64,000 bases of DNA from Oscillospiraceae bacterium (GCA_017516065.1 JAFWDQ010000002.1:1-64000), one strand, 5' to 3'; shown: positions 53,082 through 61,848, numbered from the stretch's first letter. Notes: generated from the letters alone by a model not told the origin. A program made the numbers and translations.

Positions 53082-53657
53082 TCACTCCTTGCACAGAGAC
53101 ATAAAGTTTTTCAGCATGGTTCGCCCGTCGGGGGTCAGGATGGATTCCGGGTGAAACTGGACGCCGTAGACGGGCAGAGTCCGGTGCTCTACAGCCATAA
53201 CCTCCCCATCCTCCGTTCGGGCGGTGATCTTCAATTCGTCGGGAATGGTGTCCGGGTCCGCCGCCAGGGAATGGTACCGCGCCACAGGGGCGGTGGACGG
53301 GCAGCCCAGAAACAGCGGGCAGTTCGAGTCAAACTTGACCACGGACTGCTTGCCGTGCATCAGTGCTCTGGCATATGTCACCGTCGCCCCGAAGGCGGCG
53401 CAGATGGCCTGATGACCCAGGCACACGCCTAAAACAGGGCAAGTCTCCCCCAGCTTCCGTGCAGCCTCTATCGTTATCCCGGCGCCCTCAGGCCGTCCCG
53501 GTCCCGGGGAGAGGATCACCCGGTCCGGCTTCAGGACCCTGATCTCGTCCAGTGTCAGGGCGTCGTTGCGGACCACCCGCACGTCGGGATCCAGCTCTCC
53601 TACCATTTGCACCAGGTTATAGGAGAAACTGTCGTAATTGTCGATGAGCAACGTCAT
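53082..53657 (-). CDS. trpG: Anthranilate synthase glutamine amidotransferase component
   Basis: 191 residues. The class I amidotransferase triad is visible: GVCLGHQAI (nucleophile Cys) and a C-terminal QFHPESI with His and Glu. It supplies ammonia to TrpE; a pabA role cannot be excluded but the position within trp is decisive. Overlaps trpE by 4 bases. Confidence 0.96.
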   Translation of the reverse strand: MTLLIDNYDSFSYNLVQMVGELDPDVRVVRNDALTLDEIRVLKPDRVILSPGPGRPEGAGITIEAARKLGETCPVLGVCLGHQAICAAFGATVTYARALMHGKQSVVKFDSNCPLFLGCPSTAPVARYHSLAADPDTIPDELKITARTEDGEVMAVEHRTLPVYGVQFHPESILTPDGRTMLKNFMSLCKE

Positions 53658-55120
53658 GATTCCACCTCCCCGGCCAGTTTCAAAGCCTTGACCACGGCCC
53701 TGGCCTTGTTGATGCACTCGGCGTACTCCTTCTCCGGTACAGAGTCTGCCACGATGCCCGCTCCGGATCGAATGAATACCTTGCCGTTCTTCTTGTACGC
53801 GATGCGGATGGCGATGCAGGTGTCCAGGTTCCCGGTGAAGTCCAGATAGCCGATGGCCCCGCCGTAAATGCCCCGCTTGTTGCGTTCCAGTTCCCCGATG
53901 AGCTGGCAGGCCCGGATTTTCGGCGCGCCCGATAACGTCCCTGCGGGCAGCACCGCCTCCACGGCATCCAGGGCGTCAAAGCCTTCCCGTATCTCTCCCC
54001 GCACGGTGGAGCCGATGTGCATCACATGGGAATATCGCTCGACAGAGTGGAGCTTCTCCACCCGGACGGAGCCGAACCTGCTGATCTTTCCCAGATCGTT
54101 GCGTCCCAGATCCACCAGCATATTGTGCTCGGCCAGCTCCTTTTCATCGGACAGGAGATCGGCCTCCAGGGCTTTATCCTCGTCAACCGTAGCGCCTCTT
54201 GGCCGGGTGCCCGCCAAAGGAAAGGTGTGAAGAACTCCGTCTTCCAGCTTCACAAGGGTCTCCGGAGAGGCTCCTGCCACCTCCACGTCCGTGCCGGAGA
54301 AATAGAACATATAGGGAGAGGGGTTCATGGTCCGCAGGACCCGGTAGGTGTTCAGCAGACTGCCCTCAAAGGGAGCGGAAAGCCGATTGGACAGGACGAT
54401 CTGGAAGATGTCTCCCTCCCGGATATAATGCTTGGCCTTCTCCACCATGGCGCAGTAGGTCTTCTCGTCAAAGAGAGACGTCACTTCACTCAAAAGCCGT
54501 CCGCCGGGCTCGTGCTTTTCCTGCCCGTTCCGCAGCAGGTCCGCCAGCCCCTCCAGATCCCGGACCGCTTTGTTATAGCCGGTCTCCGGCTCGGAAAGAT
54601 CCATATTGACGATCAGCACCAGCTTCTGCCGGAAATTGTCGAAGGCGATGACCTTGTCAAAGAGCATCAGGTCCACGTCTCTGAATGCTTCGGTATCCTC
54701 TGCATCCCTCTTGACTGTCGGCTCCTTGTAGGTCAGATAGTCGTAGGAAAAATAACCCACCAGGCCGCCGGTAAAAGACGGCAGATACTCGAATTTCGGA
54801 CTTTTGTAATCGGCCAGGATCTGCCGCAGATAGGCGGATGGATCGTCGGTCCGGACGGTCAGACTCCCCACCGTCATCTCCCCGTCCAGACAGGTGACCT
54901 CCAATTTGGGGTCAAAGCCCAGGAAGGTATACCGTCCCCACTTCTCCCGGCCGTCAACGGATTCCAGAATGTAACAGTGGGTGGACACGTTTTTCAGCTT
55001 GCGCAGGGCCTGAATGGGAGTGCAAAAGTCGGAGAGTAGCTCGCAGCTTACCGGCAAGACCTTGTATTGTCCGGTCCGGGCGACGGTCTTGACCTCCTCC
55101 AAAGTGGGTCGGATGTTCAT
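53654..55120 (-). CDS. trpE: Anthranilate synthase component I
   Basis: 488 residues. The chorismate-binding domain shows FPLAGTRPRG, EHNMLVDLGRND and IRSGAGIVADS. The N-terminal domain carries LLSD (tryptophan feedback pocket: the L-L-S motif of TrpE). First structural gene; GGAAAGGAG precedes the ATG at 55120. Confidence 0.97.
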   Translation of the reverse strand: MNIRPTLEEVKTVARTGQYKVLPVSCELLSDFCTPIQALRKLKNVSTHCYILESVDGREKWGRYTFLGFDPKLEVTCLDGEMTVGSLTVRTDDPSAYLRQILADYKSPKFEYLPSFTGGLVGYFSYDYLTYKEPTVKRDAEDTEAFRDVDLMLFDKVIAFDNFRQKLVLIVNMDLSEPETGYNKAVRDLEGLADLLRNGQEKHEPGGRLLSEVTSLFDEKTYCAMVEKAKHYIREGDIFQIVLSNRLSAPFEGSLLNTYRVLRTMNPSPYMFYFSGTDVEVAGASPETLVKLEDGVLHTFPLAGTRPRGATVDEDKALEADLLSDEKELAEHNMLVDLGRNDLGKISRFGSVRVEKLHSVERYSHVMHIGSTVRGEIREGFDALDAVEAVLPAGTLSGAPKIRACQLIGELERNKRGIYGGAIGYLDFTGNLDTCIAIRIAYKKNGKVFIRSGAGIVADSVPEKEYAECINKARAVVKALKLAGEVES

Positions 55121-55139
55121 ATCGGCTCCTTTCCCTGCC

Positions 55140-55430
55140 GGGGGCAATAAAAAACGCCCTCGACAGAAACAGCTTCTGTCAAGGACGAATCAAACTATGA
55201 TCCGCGGTGCCACCTTGCTTCACGGCCCCGGCCGTGCGCTTTACAGGATACCAGCATATCCCCGGCAACTGACGTATGCCCACACGTCGCAGAATACTCG
55301 GCACCAACGCCTTTGACTGCGCCCTCAGCGGTCCATTTGACAGGCCGTTTCTTGCCCGGTTCTCAGCTCCCCGGACTCTCTGGAAAGGCGTATCCTGCCG
55401 TTATCTCCGCGTCAACGGTTTGAAATATTG
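55140..55430 (-). promoter_or_regulatory. T-box leader for tryptophan, controlling trpEGDCFBA
   Basis: On the minus strand the antiterminator sequence AAGGTGGCACCGCGG (55202-55216) is diagnostic. A stem I region contains GAGCTGAGAACCGG, and the specifier is TGG (55333-55335, in AATGGACC), the tryptophan codon. The terminator is a gacagaagc/tttctgtc hairpin (about 55147-55186) ending in TTTTTT. Uncharged tRNA-Trp would be expected to stabilise the antiterminator and allow trp expression. Confidence 0.94.
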
Positions 55431-55435
55431 TGTGC

Positions 55436-55464
55436 ACTGTAACACAGATTGCAAGGATTGTCAA
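55436..55464 (-). promoter_or_regulatory. Promoter of the trp operon
   Basis: On the minus strand TTGACA (55459-55464) and TACAGT (55436-55441), 17 bp apart, immediately upstream of the T-box. Confidence 0.85.
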
Positions 55465-55526
55465 TATCCTGACAAATATTTTTTCAGCAGATTTATGGCG
55501 CATTATGTGGCACACTCAACAGAAAA

Positions 55527-55562
55527 AGCCACTGAAATCAAAGGATTTCAGTGGCTTTGTGT
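55527..55562. terminator. Palindromic terminator upstream of the trp promoter
   Basis: A perfect 15-bp stem (aaagccactgaaatc / gatttcagtggcttt) with a 4-base loop; T-rich to the right, A-rich to the left, so it could act on either strand. Confidence 0.8.
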
Positions 55563-55679
55563 TGTGACGTCAGTGTCGGATACATGCCTCGGCTTTTTCT
55601 ATACTGCGAAATAATCCGCTTATTATCTCAATACTTTCTCTATCATTTTTTCTACTGCCGATTTTGCTTCCTTTATCGG

Positions 55680-55956
55680 GAAGAGAGGGTATATATGAAA
55701 CAGCTCTTCACCGATAATCAGCTCATTTGTCGGAGAATCATCCAGCATATTAAAGCATAGCTTTGAACACCTCAAAGGAGATTATAGCCGGCTCAAGCAG
55801 AGATATGTTTCCCTGGATCAGTCCTTTGACCGTGTTCAAAAGGAAAACAGGGAGCTGAAAGCGGTTGCAAAAGACTATGATACACTCTGCCGGTGTTACG
55901 GCGAAAAGCAGATTGCCGCAAAGGTTCGGGCGATCCAAGAGCAGGAAACCGCATAG
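55680..55956 (+). pseudogene. C-terminal remnant of a plasmid-type mobilisation protein
   Basis: A short frame (MKQLFTDNQ..., ending at 55760) is followed in another frame by sequence typical of the coiled C-terminus of relaxase/mobilisation proteins: FEHLKGDYSRLKQRY, then DYDTLCRCYGEKQIAAKV and a TAG. No intact start or relaxase motif is left, and the frame is interrupted. Assignment is from pattern recognition only. Confidence 0.5.
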
Positions 55957-56028
55957 CAGCAGCAGCGCAGGATGGGACAGCACAGATATGAGATTGGTGC
56001 AAGATAATACAGAGAGGAGAAATTTGCC

Positions 56029-56175
56029 GTGCGATTGATCGAGCGTGATTTCTATCTGAACAAGCTGAAGGATGTCAAAGCCAGCTTATTGCTTTCGATT
56101 CGTATAAACCGCTGGTTGGTGTTATTCCATCACAAAGTGGATGTTGTGCTTCTTCGCAGTAATCACTCTATTTCA
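56029..56175 (+). pseudogene. N-terminal remnant of an AAA-family ATPase gene
   Basis: GTG CGA TTG ATC GAG CGT opens VRLIERDFYLNKLKDVK, which resembles the start of the DUF4143/AAA_14 ATPases often found on integrative elements (LIERDFYLNKL). After this the frame loses similarity, without a P-loop. Preceded by GAGAGGAG, suggesting a once-real start. Confidence 0.5.
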
Positions 56176-56377
56176 AATCCTCGTACTCTTCTGTTAGAGG
56201 ATTGAATACTGTGTGTTCAACGAATTCATCCCTGAATCCTGCGTCATCAAGTTTCAACATGAACGTGTCGTAATCTACAAGTCCCATCTTCTGAACTTTT
56301 TGGATCGCTTCGTTGTATCTCTCTTCTCTCTCTATGTATTGTTTGACAAAAAGTATCTTTTGGTATATACTATTCAT
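56168..56377 (-). CDS. Small hypothetical protein, doubtful
   Basis: A 69-codon frame (an alternative start at 56431 would overlap nadE). It is helical, charged, and ends FNPLTEEYEDLK; composition looks protein-like, but there is no ribosome binding site and the nadE promoter occupies its start. Possibly another relic of the mobile scar. Confidence 0.3.
   Translation of the reverse strand: MNSIYQKILFVKQYIEREERYNEAIQKVQKMGLVDYDTFMLKLDDAGFRDEFVEHTVFNPLTEEYEDLK
56343..56371 (+). promoter_or_regulatory. Strong promoter of nadE
   Basis: Consensus TTGACA (56343-56348) and TATACT (56366-56371), 17 bp apart. Confidence 0.85.
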
Positions 56378-56386
56378 CAGATTAGC

Positions 56387-56420
56387 AAAGGCGCTGATAA
56401 TCAGCGCCTTTTTATTTTTT
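56387..56420 (+). terminator. Terminator-like hairpin in the nadE leader
   Basis: An 11-bp stem (aaaggcgctga / tcagcgccttt) with a TAA loop and the tail ttttattttt, only about 10 bases after the predicted transcript start and 10 bases before the GGGAGGGG site of nadE. Every nadE transcript from this promoter must pass it. Confidence 0.8.
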
Positions 56421-56433
56421 GGGAGGGGCAACA

Positions 56434-58347
56434 GTGAAAAACGGATTTATCAAAATCGCCTGCGCCACACCCGATCTGAAGGTTGCAGACTGTTCGTATA
56501 ATGCAGATAGGATCATCGACCTGATCAAGGAATCCTGCCGCAGAGGCGTTAAGATTCTCTGCTTTCCCGAGCTCTCAATCACCGGCTACACCTGTGGCGA
56601 CCTGTTTTTACAGGACTCGCTTTTAAGCGCCGCGAAGCAAGAACTCGTGCGGATCATTAAGGAGACGGCGCTGCTTGATATCGTTTCTGTCGTCGGAATC
56701 CCTCTGGCTGTCTGCGGCAAGTTGTATAACTGTGCCGTCGTCATCAATAGAGGAAAGGCTGTCGGAGCCGCGGCAAAGAAAAATATCCCGAATTACAGTG
56801 AGTTTTACGAGGTGCGGCATTTTATTCCTGCCGACGACGCGCTTTCTGCAGATGTGGGGCTTGACAGCGACTTCTCCGTTCACCTTGAAAACGTCATCTT
56901 CACCTGTGCGGAACTTCCCGAGCTTTCCTTCGGCATTGAGATTTGCGAGGACTTGTGGGTCAGCGCTCCGCCCTCTGAAAAATTGGCGGCGCGCGGGGCG
57001 GTCATCGTGTTCAATCTGTCGGCCAGCAATGAGGTGATTGGCAAAGCCGAATACCGCCGGACGTTGATCAAAGCAAAATCGGGAGCTCTTGCCTGTGCTT
57101 ATGCTTACGCGGACGCAGGAATTGGCGAGTCAACGCAGGATATGGTCTTTGCGGGTCATGATATCATCGCTGAGAATGGTTCAATCCTGGAGGAATCAGA
57201 GTCGTTTTCCGGTGGGCTTACCGCTGCCGATATCGACATTCAAAAGCTCCTTTATGAACGCAGGAGGATGAATACTTTTACAACTTCTCCAACTGGAAAA
57301 GCGGCATACTTTTCTCTTGATATCACCGAGACACCCCTTGACAGAAAATTCTCCCCGACACCCTTCGTGCCGACGGACAAGCAGAGCCTCGACAGCAGAT
57401 GCAGCGAGATCCTCACCATGCAGGCGGTCGGGCTTATGACAAGGCTGCGGCATATCGGCTGCAAAACTGCGGTCATCGGGCTGTCCGGCGGCCTCGATTC
57501 TACCCTTGCGCTGATTGTCACCGTTCACGCCTTCGATATGCTCGGGCTTGACAGAACAGGAATCCATGCGATAACCATGCCCTGCTTCGGCACAACGGAT
57601 AGAACACATGATAACGCCTGTGCGCTTGCCAGGGCATACGGAACGACGCTTTCGGAGATCAATCTTTGCCACAGCGTCACCCAGCATTTTTCAGATATCG
57701 GACAATCTGCGGATATGCATGACGTGACCTACGAAAATGCTCAGGCAAGAGAACGCACACAGGTGCTTATGGACAAGGCGAATCAGCTTGGCGGAATCGT
57801 CATAGGTACAGGCGACCTTTCGGAGCTTGCGCTGGGCTGGGCGACCTACAACGGCGACCATATGTCAATGTATGCCGTCAATGCATCCATTCCGAAAACG
57901 CTTGTGCGCTGGTTAGTCGGCTACGAAGCGGAGTTATCGGACGGCGCACTGAAAAACGTCTTGTCAGACATACTCGATACCCCCGTCAGTCCTGAACTGC
58001 TTCCGCCTGAAAACGGCGCGATCTCACAGAAAACGGAGGACATTGTCGGGCCGTATGAGTTGCATGATTTCTTTATGTATTATATGCTGAGATACGGTTT
58101 TCCACCATCTAAAATATACCGGATTGCCTGTGCTGCCTTTGATGGTACATATCCGACGGAGAGTATCATTAAGTGGATGAAAACCTTCTATCGACGCTTT
58201 TTCTCACAGCAGTTCAAGCGTTCTTGTCTCCCTGACGGGCCGAAGGTAGGCACTGTAACGCTTTCGCCTCGCGGAGATTGGCGCATGCCGAGCGATGCTT
58301 CGGTAAGTATCTGGGTGAAAGAGTTGACCAGCATAACCGCCGATTGA
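56434..58347 (+). CDS. nadE: Glutamine-dependent NAD+ synthetase
   Basis: 637 residues. The N-terminal nitrilase-type amidase (1-270) has Glu in FPELSITGY, Lys in AAAKKNIPNY and Cys in GIEICEDLW. The C-terminal synthetase has the PP-loop VIGLSGGLDSTLAL near residue 348 and GDLSELALGW. It makes NAD from deamido-NAD, glutamine and ATP. The GTG at 56434 lies 5 bases after GGGAGGGG; an earlier in-frame TTG at 56419 falls inside the hairpin's T-run. Confidence 0.96.
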   Translation: MKNGFIKIACATPDLKVADCSYNADRIIDLIKESCRRGVKILCFPELSITGYTCGDLFLQDSLLSAAKQELVRIIKETALLDIVSVVGIPLAVCGKLYNCAVVINRGKAVGAAAKKNIPNYSEFYEVRHFIPADDALSADVGLDSDFSVHLENVIFTCAELPELSFGIEICEDLWVSAPPSEKLAARGAVIVFNLSASNEVIGKAEYRRTLIKAKSGALACAYAYADAGIGESTQDMVFAGHDIIAENGSILEESESFSGGLTAADIDIQKLLYERRRMNTFTTSPTGKAAYFSLDITETPLDRKFSPTPFVPTDKQSLDSRCSEILTMQAVGLMTRLRHIGCKTAVIGLSGGLDSTLALIVTVHAFDMLGLDRTGIHAITMPCFGTTDRTHDNACALARAYGTTLSEINLCHSVTQHFSDIGQSADMHDVTYENAQARERTQVLMDKANQLGGIVIGTGDLSELALGWATYNGDHMSMYAVNASIPKTLVRWLVGYEAELSDGALKNVLSDILDTPVSPELLPPENGAISQKTEDIVGPYELHDFFMYYMLRYGFPPSKIYRIACAAFDGTYPTESIIKWMKTFYRRFFSQQFKRSCLPDGPKVGTVTLSPRGDWRMPSDASVSIWVKELTSITAD

Positions 58348-58456
58348 ACATCCATTTGGGGGCCTGAACGCCTAGACGCCAATGCGGCGGTGAATCGTTC
58401 CTTTTATCGGTGCGGGCAGAGAGACTCGAAGTCTACTCATATGCCCACCAAACTCT

Positions 58457-58645
58457 CCTGACACGGATAATTCAAAGCCGTGTAAAAACACAATATCCGT
58501 GACAAATTGGTGCAAACCGAACATCCCGCGCATATCCGGCCTGCCTCAGCGCTCAAAAACTGGTGCAACAGAAATGCCTGTCGAACAGGCCAAGCAATAA
58601 AAAAAGCGGGACACCCTTGCGTTTACAGGGGTGTCCCATGTTGTT
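58457..58645. repeat. Repeat C, copy 2 (interrupted)
   Basis: cctgacacgga at 58457-58467 and the hairpin gggacacccttgc...caggggtgtccc with catgttgttt at 58608-58647 correspond to 46341-46418. Here about 114 extra bases, including a gcctgt/acaggc hairpin (58576-58590), separate the two parts. On the minus strand the hairpin has a T-run. Confidence 0.75.
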
Positions 58646-58681
58646 TCGACGCCAAGTGATATCCAAGCTTGACGTCATAAT

Positions 58682-58805
58682 GTGTGCTGCGACGTCATGA
58701 GTGGATATCTGCAGCCTCAATTTTTCCGCTTTGTACGTCTGCACCGGTTGTCTCATCTGCACCAGTCCTCTGATCGTTTTGTGCATCGCAACTCGGGCTG
58801 GTATA
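58682..58805. repeat. Direct repeat D, left copy, flanking the methylase cassette
   Basis: About 124 bases; the strongest part, from ttttccgctttgtacg to gtgcatcgcaactcggg, aligns without large gaps with 61399-61482 at roughly 80% identity. Confidence 0.75.
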
Positions 58806-58962
58806 GATATAGCACATCATGTTTTTTACGAAGGCTCGCTATTCTCCATTTGACGGACGATATAGTTAGCCTCCTTTTATTTTGAAAACCTCTGAAAGTA
58901 CTAAAATCGAGCCGCAATATGGTGTAGGTTTTTCATAACCTGAAAAAATTTTTAAAAACCTA
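58806..58962. other. A/T-rich segment upstream of the methylase cassette
   Basis: No gene. Low GC (clearly below the window average) and A/T runs, with the promoter at its right end. Confidence 0.4.
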
Positions 58963-58991
58963 TTGACATCCGCATCGTTTTGTTGTATGGT
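58963..58991 (+). promoter_or_regulatory. Promoter of the methylase cassette
   Basis: TTGACA (58963-58968) and TATGGT (58986-58991), 17 bp apart, followed by a second gttgtatg direct repeat (tgttgtatgg tgttgtatgt). Confidence 0.75.
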
Positions 58992-59042
58992 GTTGTATGT
59001 AAACAGATTTAGGTTATTTATAATCAAAGGGAGGCCGTGGAA

Positions 59043-60776
59043 TTGCTTAATCGAAATGAACTTGAAAAACTGCGAGAGTATGACTCAGACAAGATTGCCT
59101 CGGCAATTGCATCTACCTGCCGTATGCCGGGTGCCGAGAGATCCGTGTGGGCAGCCGCCTATGTTCTTATGCGTTCTCTGGAGGATTACCAGATCAGCAT
59201 TGACACAATTGAACTGTATTTTTCCTCCGCAAATGAGGAGCCCACTCGTGAATTGTATATCAGACAAGCTCTCTCACAGTGCTGGGATAATATTCGTGAA
59301 CTGAAATACAGATTTACCGTGGACGAATTCAAAGCCGTTCTTCTCTTCTATAATGGGGATGGTATTCGTGGCTGGGACTCACCCACTCCAGATGGTCTGG
59401 CAAAACTCGCTGCCAGACTGTTGAATGTGAAGCCCGGTATGAAAATCCTTGATATGGGCACTGGCCTTGGTAGCTTTATCCGAGAGTGCTATGCAGAAGA
59501 ACATGAAGCAACCTATGTTGGCTTGGAAATTAATGCTGAGTCCGCTATCATTGCCGGAATCCGAGCGGACATTCTCGGCGGGGACATCCAGATTCGAACA
59601 GGTAATATCTTTGATGATACCTCTGTCAACAGAGAATACAATGCCGTATTTGCAAACTATCCTCTCGGCTTGAAGTCCCGGAACCTTGGCAGCATTGGCA
59701 AGGAATATGTCCGACGTCTTTCTGATCGTTCCCCTGGATACTCCAAAATAAGCTCCATGGATTGGGTGTTCAATCGTAAAGCATATGATTGCGTAGTCGG
59801 ACCAGGACGTGTCATCTGCATTATGGCAAGTGGAAGCACTTGGAATACAATAGATAAGCGAGTCCGACGCGAGTTCCTGTCGCTGGGAATAGTTGAGATG
59901 GTTATCTCTTTGCCGTCCCGCATCTATGACGGTATGGGTGTAGCTACAAGTATGATAGTCCTGAGCCACGGTCACACCTCAGTTATGATGGTAGATGCCA
60001 GCGAGGTATGTAAAAAAGGACGCAGGATGAATATCATCACTGATGATAATATTTCCCGGATTTTCGATGCTTGTGCGCATGATAGCGACATCAGCCGTCT
60101 TGTAAGTTGTAGAGAGATTGAGGAGAACGATTATAATTTTAGCCCCAGCTTGTATCTTGGACCGCAGGAAGAAGAAATAGAAAATGGCGTTGCGCTGGGT
60201 GAGCTTGTTAGTATTACTCGCGGCGCACAAGTGAATGCGTCGGTACTGGATAAGCTTTCATCTCCGACTGAAACGGATACACAGTATTTAATGCTGTCAA
60301 ATATTCAAAATGGCTTAATTGATGAGGAATTGCCCTATTTGACGGAAATCGACCCAAAATTGGAAAAGTACCTCTTGAAGGACAACGATCTAATTTTGTC
60401 GAAAATAGGGACTCCCTTCAAAGTAGCGGTAGCGGAAATTGGCGCCGGGCAAAAAATCCTTGCCAATGGCAATCTTTACATCATGACCGTAGTCGATCAG
60501 AGAATCGATCCATATTACCTCAAAGCCTATCTGGAGAGTGAAAAAGGTATTGCTGCTCTGAAAAAAATCACAGTTGGGACCACGATTCCAAGCCTTGGTG
60601 TGGAACAGCTGAAAAAGCTAATCATTCCTTTGCCGCCATTGGAAGAGCAGTATAGAATCAAGAAGATTGCTGACGAATACAAAGCGTGTGTCACAGAGCT
60701 AAAGCTCCTTCAACGAAAGACCGCAAAGGTCCTTGACCGTATGGCTCACATTTATGATTCTGGAAAGGAGGCTTAA
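59043..60776 (+). CDS. N6-DNA-methylase-like protein fused to a single specificity domain
   Basis: 577 residues. Residues about 110-330 follow HsdM: TPDGLAKLAARLL, SAM motif I ILDMGTGLGSF (135-145) and IVEMVISLPSRIYDGMGVATSMIVLS. The catalytic NPPF position reads ANYPLGL (NYPL at 205-208), a clear departure. Residues about 385-575 are one HsdS-type target-recognition half, ending VEQLKKLIIPLPPLEEQYRIKKIADEY. So modification and specificity parts are joined. TTG at 59043 fits GGGAGG; a GTG two codons earlier is too close. Low GC compared with neighbours. Expected pairing with the next gene; no endonuclease visible. Confidence 0.85.
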   Translation: MLNRNELEKLREYDSDKIASAIASTCRMPGAERSVWAAAYVLMRSLEDYQISIDTIELYFSSANEEPTRELYIRQALSQCWDNIRELKYRFTVDEFKAVLLFYNGDGIRGWDSPTPDGLAKLAARLLNVKPGMKILDMGTGLGSFIRECYAEEHEATYVGLEINAESAIIAGIRADILGGDIQIRTGNIFDDTSVNREYNAVFANYPLGLKSRNLGSIGKEYVRRLSDRSPGYSKISSMDWVFNRKAYDCVVGPGRVICIMASGSTWNTIDKRVRREFLSLGIVEMVISLPSRIYDGMGVATSMIVLSHGHTSVMMVDASEVCKKGRRMNIITDDNISRIFDACAHDSDISRLVSCREIEENDYNFSPSLYLGPQEEEIENGVALGELVSITRGAQVNASVLDKLSSPTETDTQYLMLSNIQNGLIDEELPYLTEIDPKLEKYLLKDNDLILSKIGTPFKVAVAEIGAGQKILANGNLYIMTVVDQRIDPYYLKAYLESEKGIAALKKITVGTTIPSLGVEQLKKLIIPLPPLEEQYRIKKIADEYKACVTELKLLQRKTAKVLDRMAHIYDSGKEA

Positions 60777-60779
60777 CTG

Positions 60780-61301
60780 GTGGCACTTGGGTTTGAGGAA
60801 TTTGCGGATTTGATGGAGGAGATTACCCATCGCTTTACTGTTGCAAATAATGACGGAACCCTAAGAGACCTCCTTGACAAACTCGGATGGGGGGACCTGC
60901 TTTCCTTAGACGCTGAACCGCTGTTCACCTTTGAAAAAGGGAAGATCCTTGTAATCGGAGAACAAACGGTGGGAATTGAGCAGCTGCGAATGACAGTAAA
61001 CAAGCTCGGTCTTGATGTGAGCCGTTTTGAGTTTATACTGGATTATGAAAAGGCGCAGACATTTGATTATAAGAAGCTGGAATATAACCCTCAATACAGG
61101 GTCGTTTTTGTGGGTGCTGTCCCACACTCCACAACCGGGACCGGGCAGAGTGGTAGCCTCTTATCCGAATTGACAAGTCATCCAGATAAATATCCGCGAA
61201 CAGTGGCTCTTAGGTCTGAAGAGGGTACGCTTAAAATCACGAAGAGCGGCTTCAAAAAGGCTCTGCAGGAACTTAAAAGCGAGGGATATATAGCTGCGTA
61301 A
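60780..61301 (+). CDS. Protein of unknown function paired with the methylase fusion
   Basis: 173 residues, cytoplasmic. A helical N-terminus (FEEFADLMEEITHRFTVAN) leads to KILVIGEQTVGIEQLRMTV and YRVVFVGAVPHSTTGTGQSGSLLSEL, two strand-loop patterns suggesting a small Rossmann-like fold, and a helical C-terminus with ITKSGFKKALQELKSEGYIAA. I recognise no family. GTG start 9 bases after GGAGG, 3 bases after the methylase stop, so the two are one operon. No nuclease motif can be seen. Confidence 0.7.
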   Translation: MALGFEEFADLMEEITHRFTVANNDGTLRDLLDKLGWGDLLSLDAEPLFTFEKGKILVIGEQTVGIEQLRMTVNKLGLDVSRFEFILDYEKAQTFDYKKLEYNPQYRVVFVGAVPHSTTGTGQSGSLLSELTSHPDKYPRTVALRSEEGTLKITKSGFKKALQELKSEGYIAA

Positions 61302-61359
61302 ATGTGCAGATAGTGGCCTCAACCTGTCGTTTTAATGTCGCTGAAGGATGATACAGCAT

Positions 61360-61482
61360 CTGTGCTCCGATGTTAGAGCTGGAAATCCCCAGCCCTTATT
61401 TTCGCCGCTTTGTACGGTTGAACCGGTCGTCTCATGCGAACCGGTCTTCTGATTGTTTTGTGCATCGCAACTCAGGTTGGTT
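61360..61482. repeat. Direct repeat D, right copy
   Basis: Counterpart of 58682-58805. Outside the best-conserved 84 bases (61399-61482) the similarity continues leftward (tgtgctccgatgtta against tgtgctgcgacgtca) but is weaker. Confidence 0.75.
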
Positions 61483-61718
61483 TTATTTATATCATATTCC
61501 GGCTTTTTGCGGGGACGGCTCCGGCTGCAGAGAATAGTATCTCCTCCTGAAAGGAAATAGCGCCGCCTCCCTTATCTGCGCAAACTGCGGCAGCTGTCGG
61601 AGTATCTTCGCCTTCAAACTCAGAGCGAGTGGATGGGCGATCGGATGCCTTGGGAATCATACAAAAACTGAAGAGCGGGGCACAAATCCAATCGCAAGAA
61701 TATCGTTAGGCGAAAACA
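61483..61718. other. Gene-free segment before hsdM
   Basis: No gene supported. The stretch gccgcctccc...tcttcgcc (about 61561-61611) is loosely similar to 48131-48183, another intergenic region, suggesting a further old dispersed repeat. Confidence 0.4.
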
Positions 61719-61747
61719 TTGAAAATTGACTTGGCGGATGATATACT
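61719..61747 (+). promoter_or_regulatory. Promoter of the hsdM unit
   Basis: TTGAAA (61719-61724) and TATACT (61742-61747), 17 bp apart. The alternative TTGACT in between is only 10 bases from the -10. Confidence 0.75.
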
Positions 61748-61785
61748 ATTTTATGAGTAATTATAAATTTCTGGAGGCGGCGTGG

Positions 61786-61844
61786 ATGATTACAAAGGGA
61801 AGCCGCCTGCTGCGTTACGACGTGTATTCTTGGAGGAAGCGCAG

Positions 61845-61848
<4 letters not shown>
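61786..61848 (+). CDS. Possible 20-residue leader peptide coupled to hsdM
   Basis: ATG at 61786 has GGAGG 8 bases upstream and encodes a short basic peptide (ITKGSRLLRYDVYSWRKRR after Met). Its TGA overlaps the hsdM ATG (ATGA). The same stretch is also open in the hsdM frame from a GTG at 61782, so a longer HsdM cannot be excluded. Confidence 0.45.

Noticed and set aside
58409..58450. tRNA-3'-end-like sequence (gtgcgggcag...ctcgaagtct)
   Set aside because: The T-arm does not pair correctly and no anticodon or D arm is present. It could be a worn attachment site, but the evidence is too thin to call.
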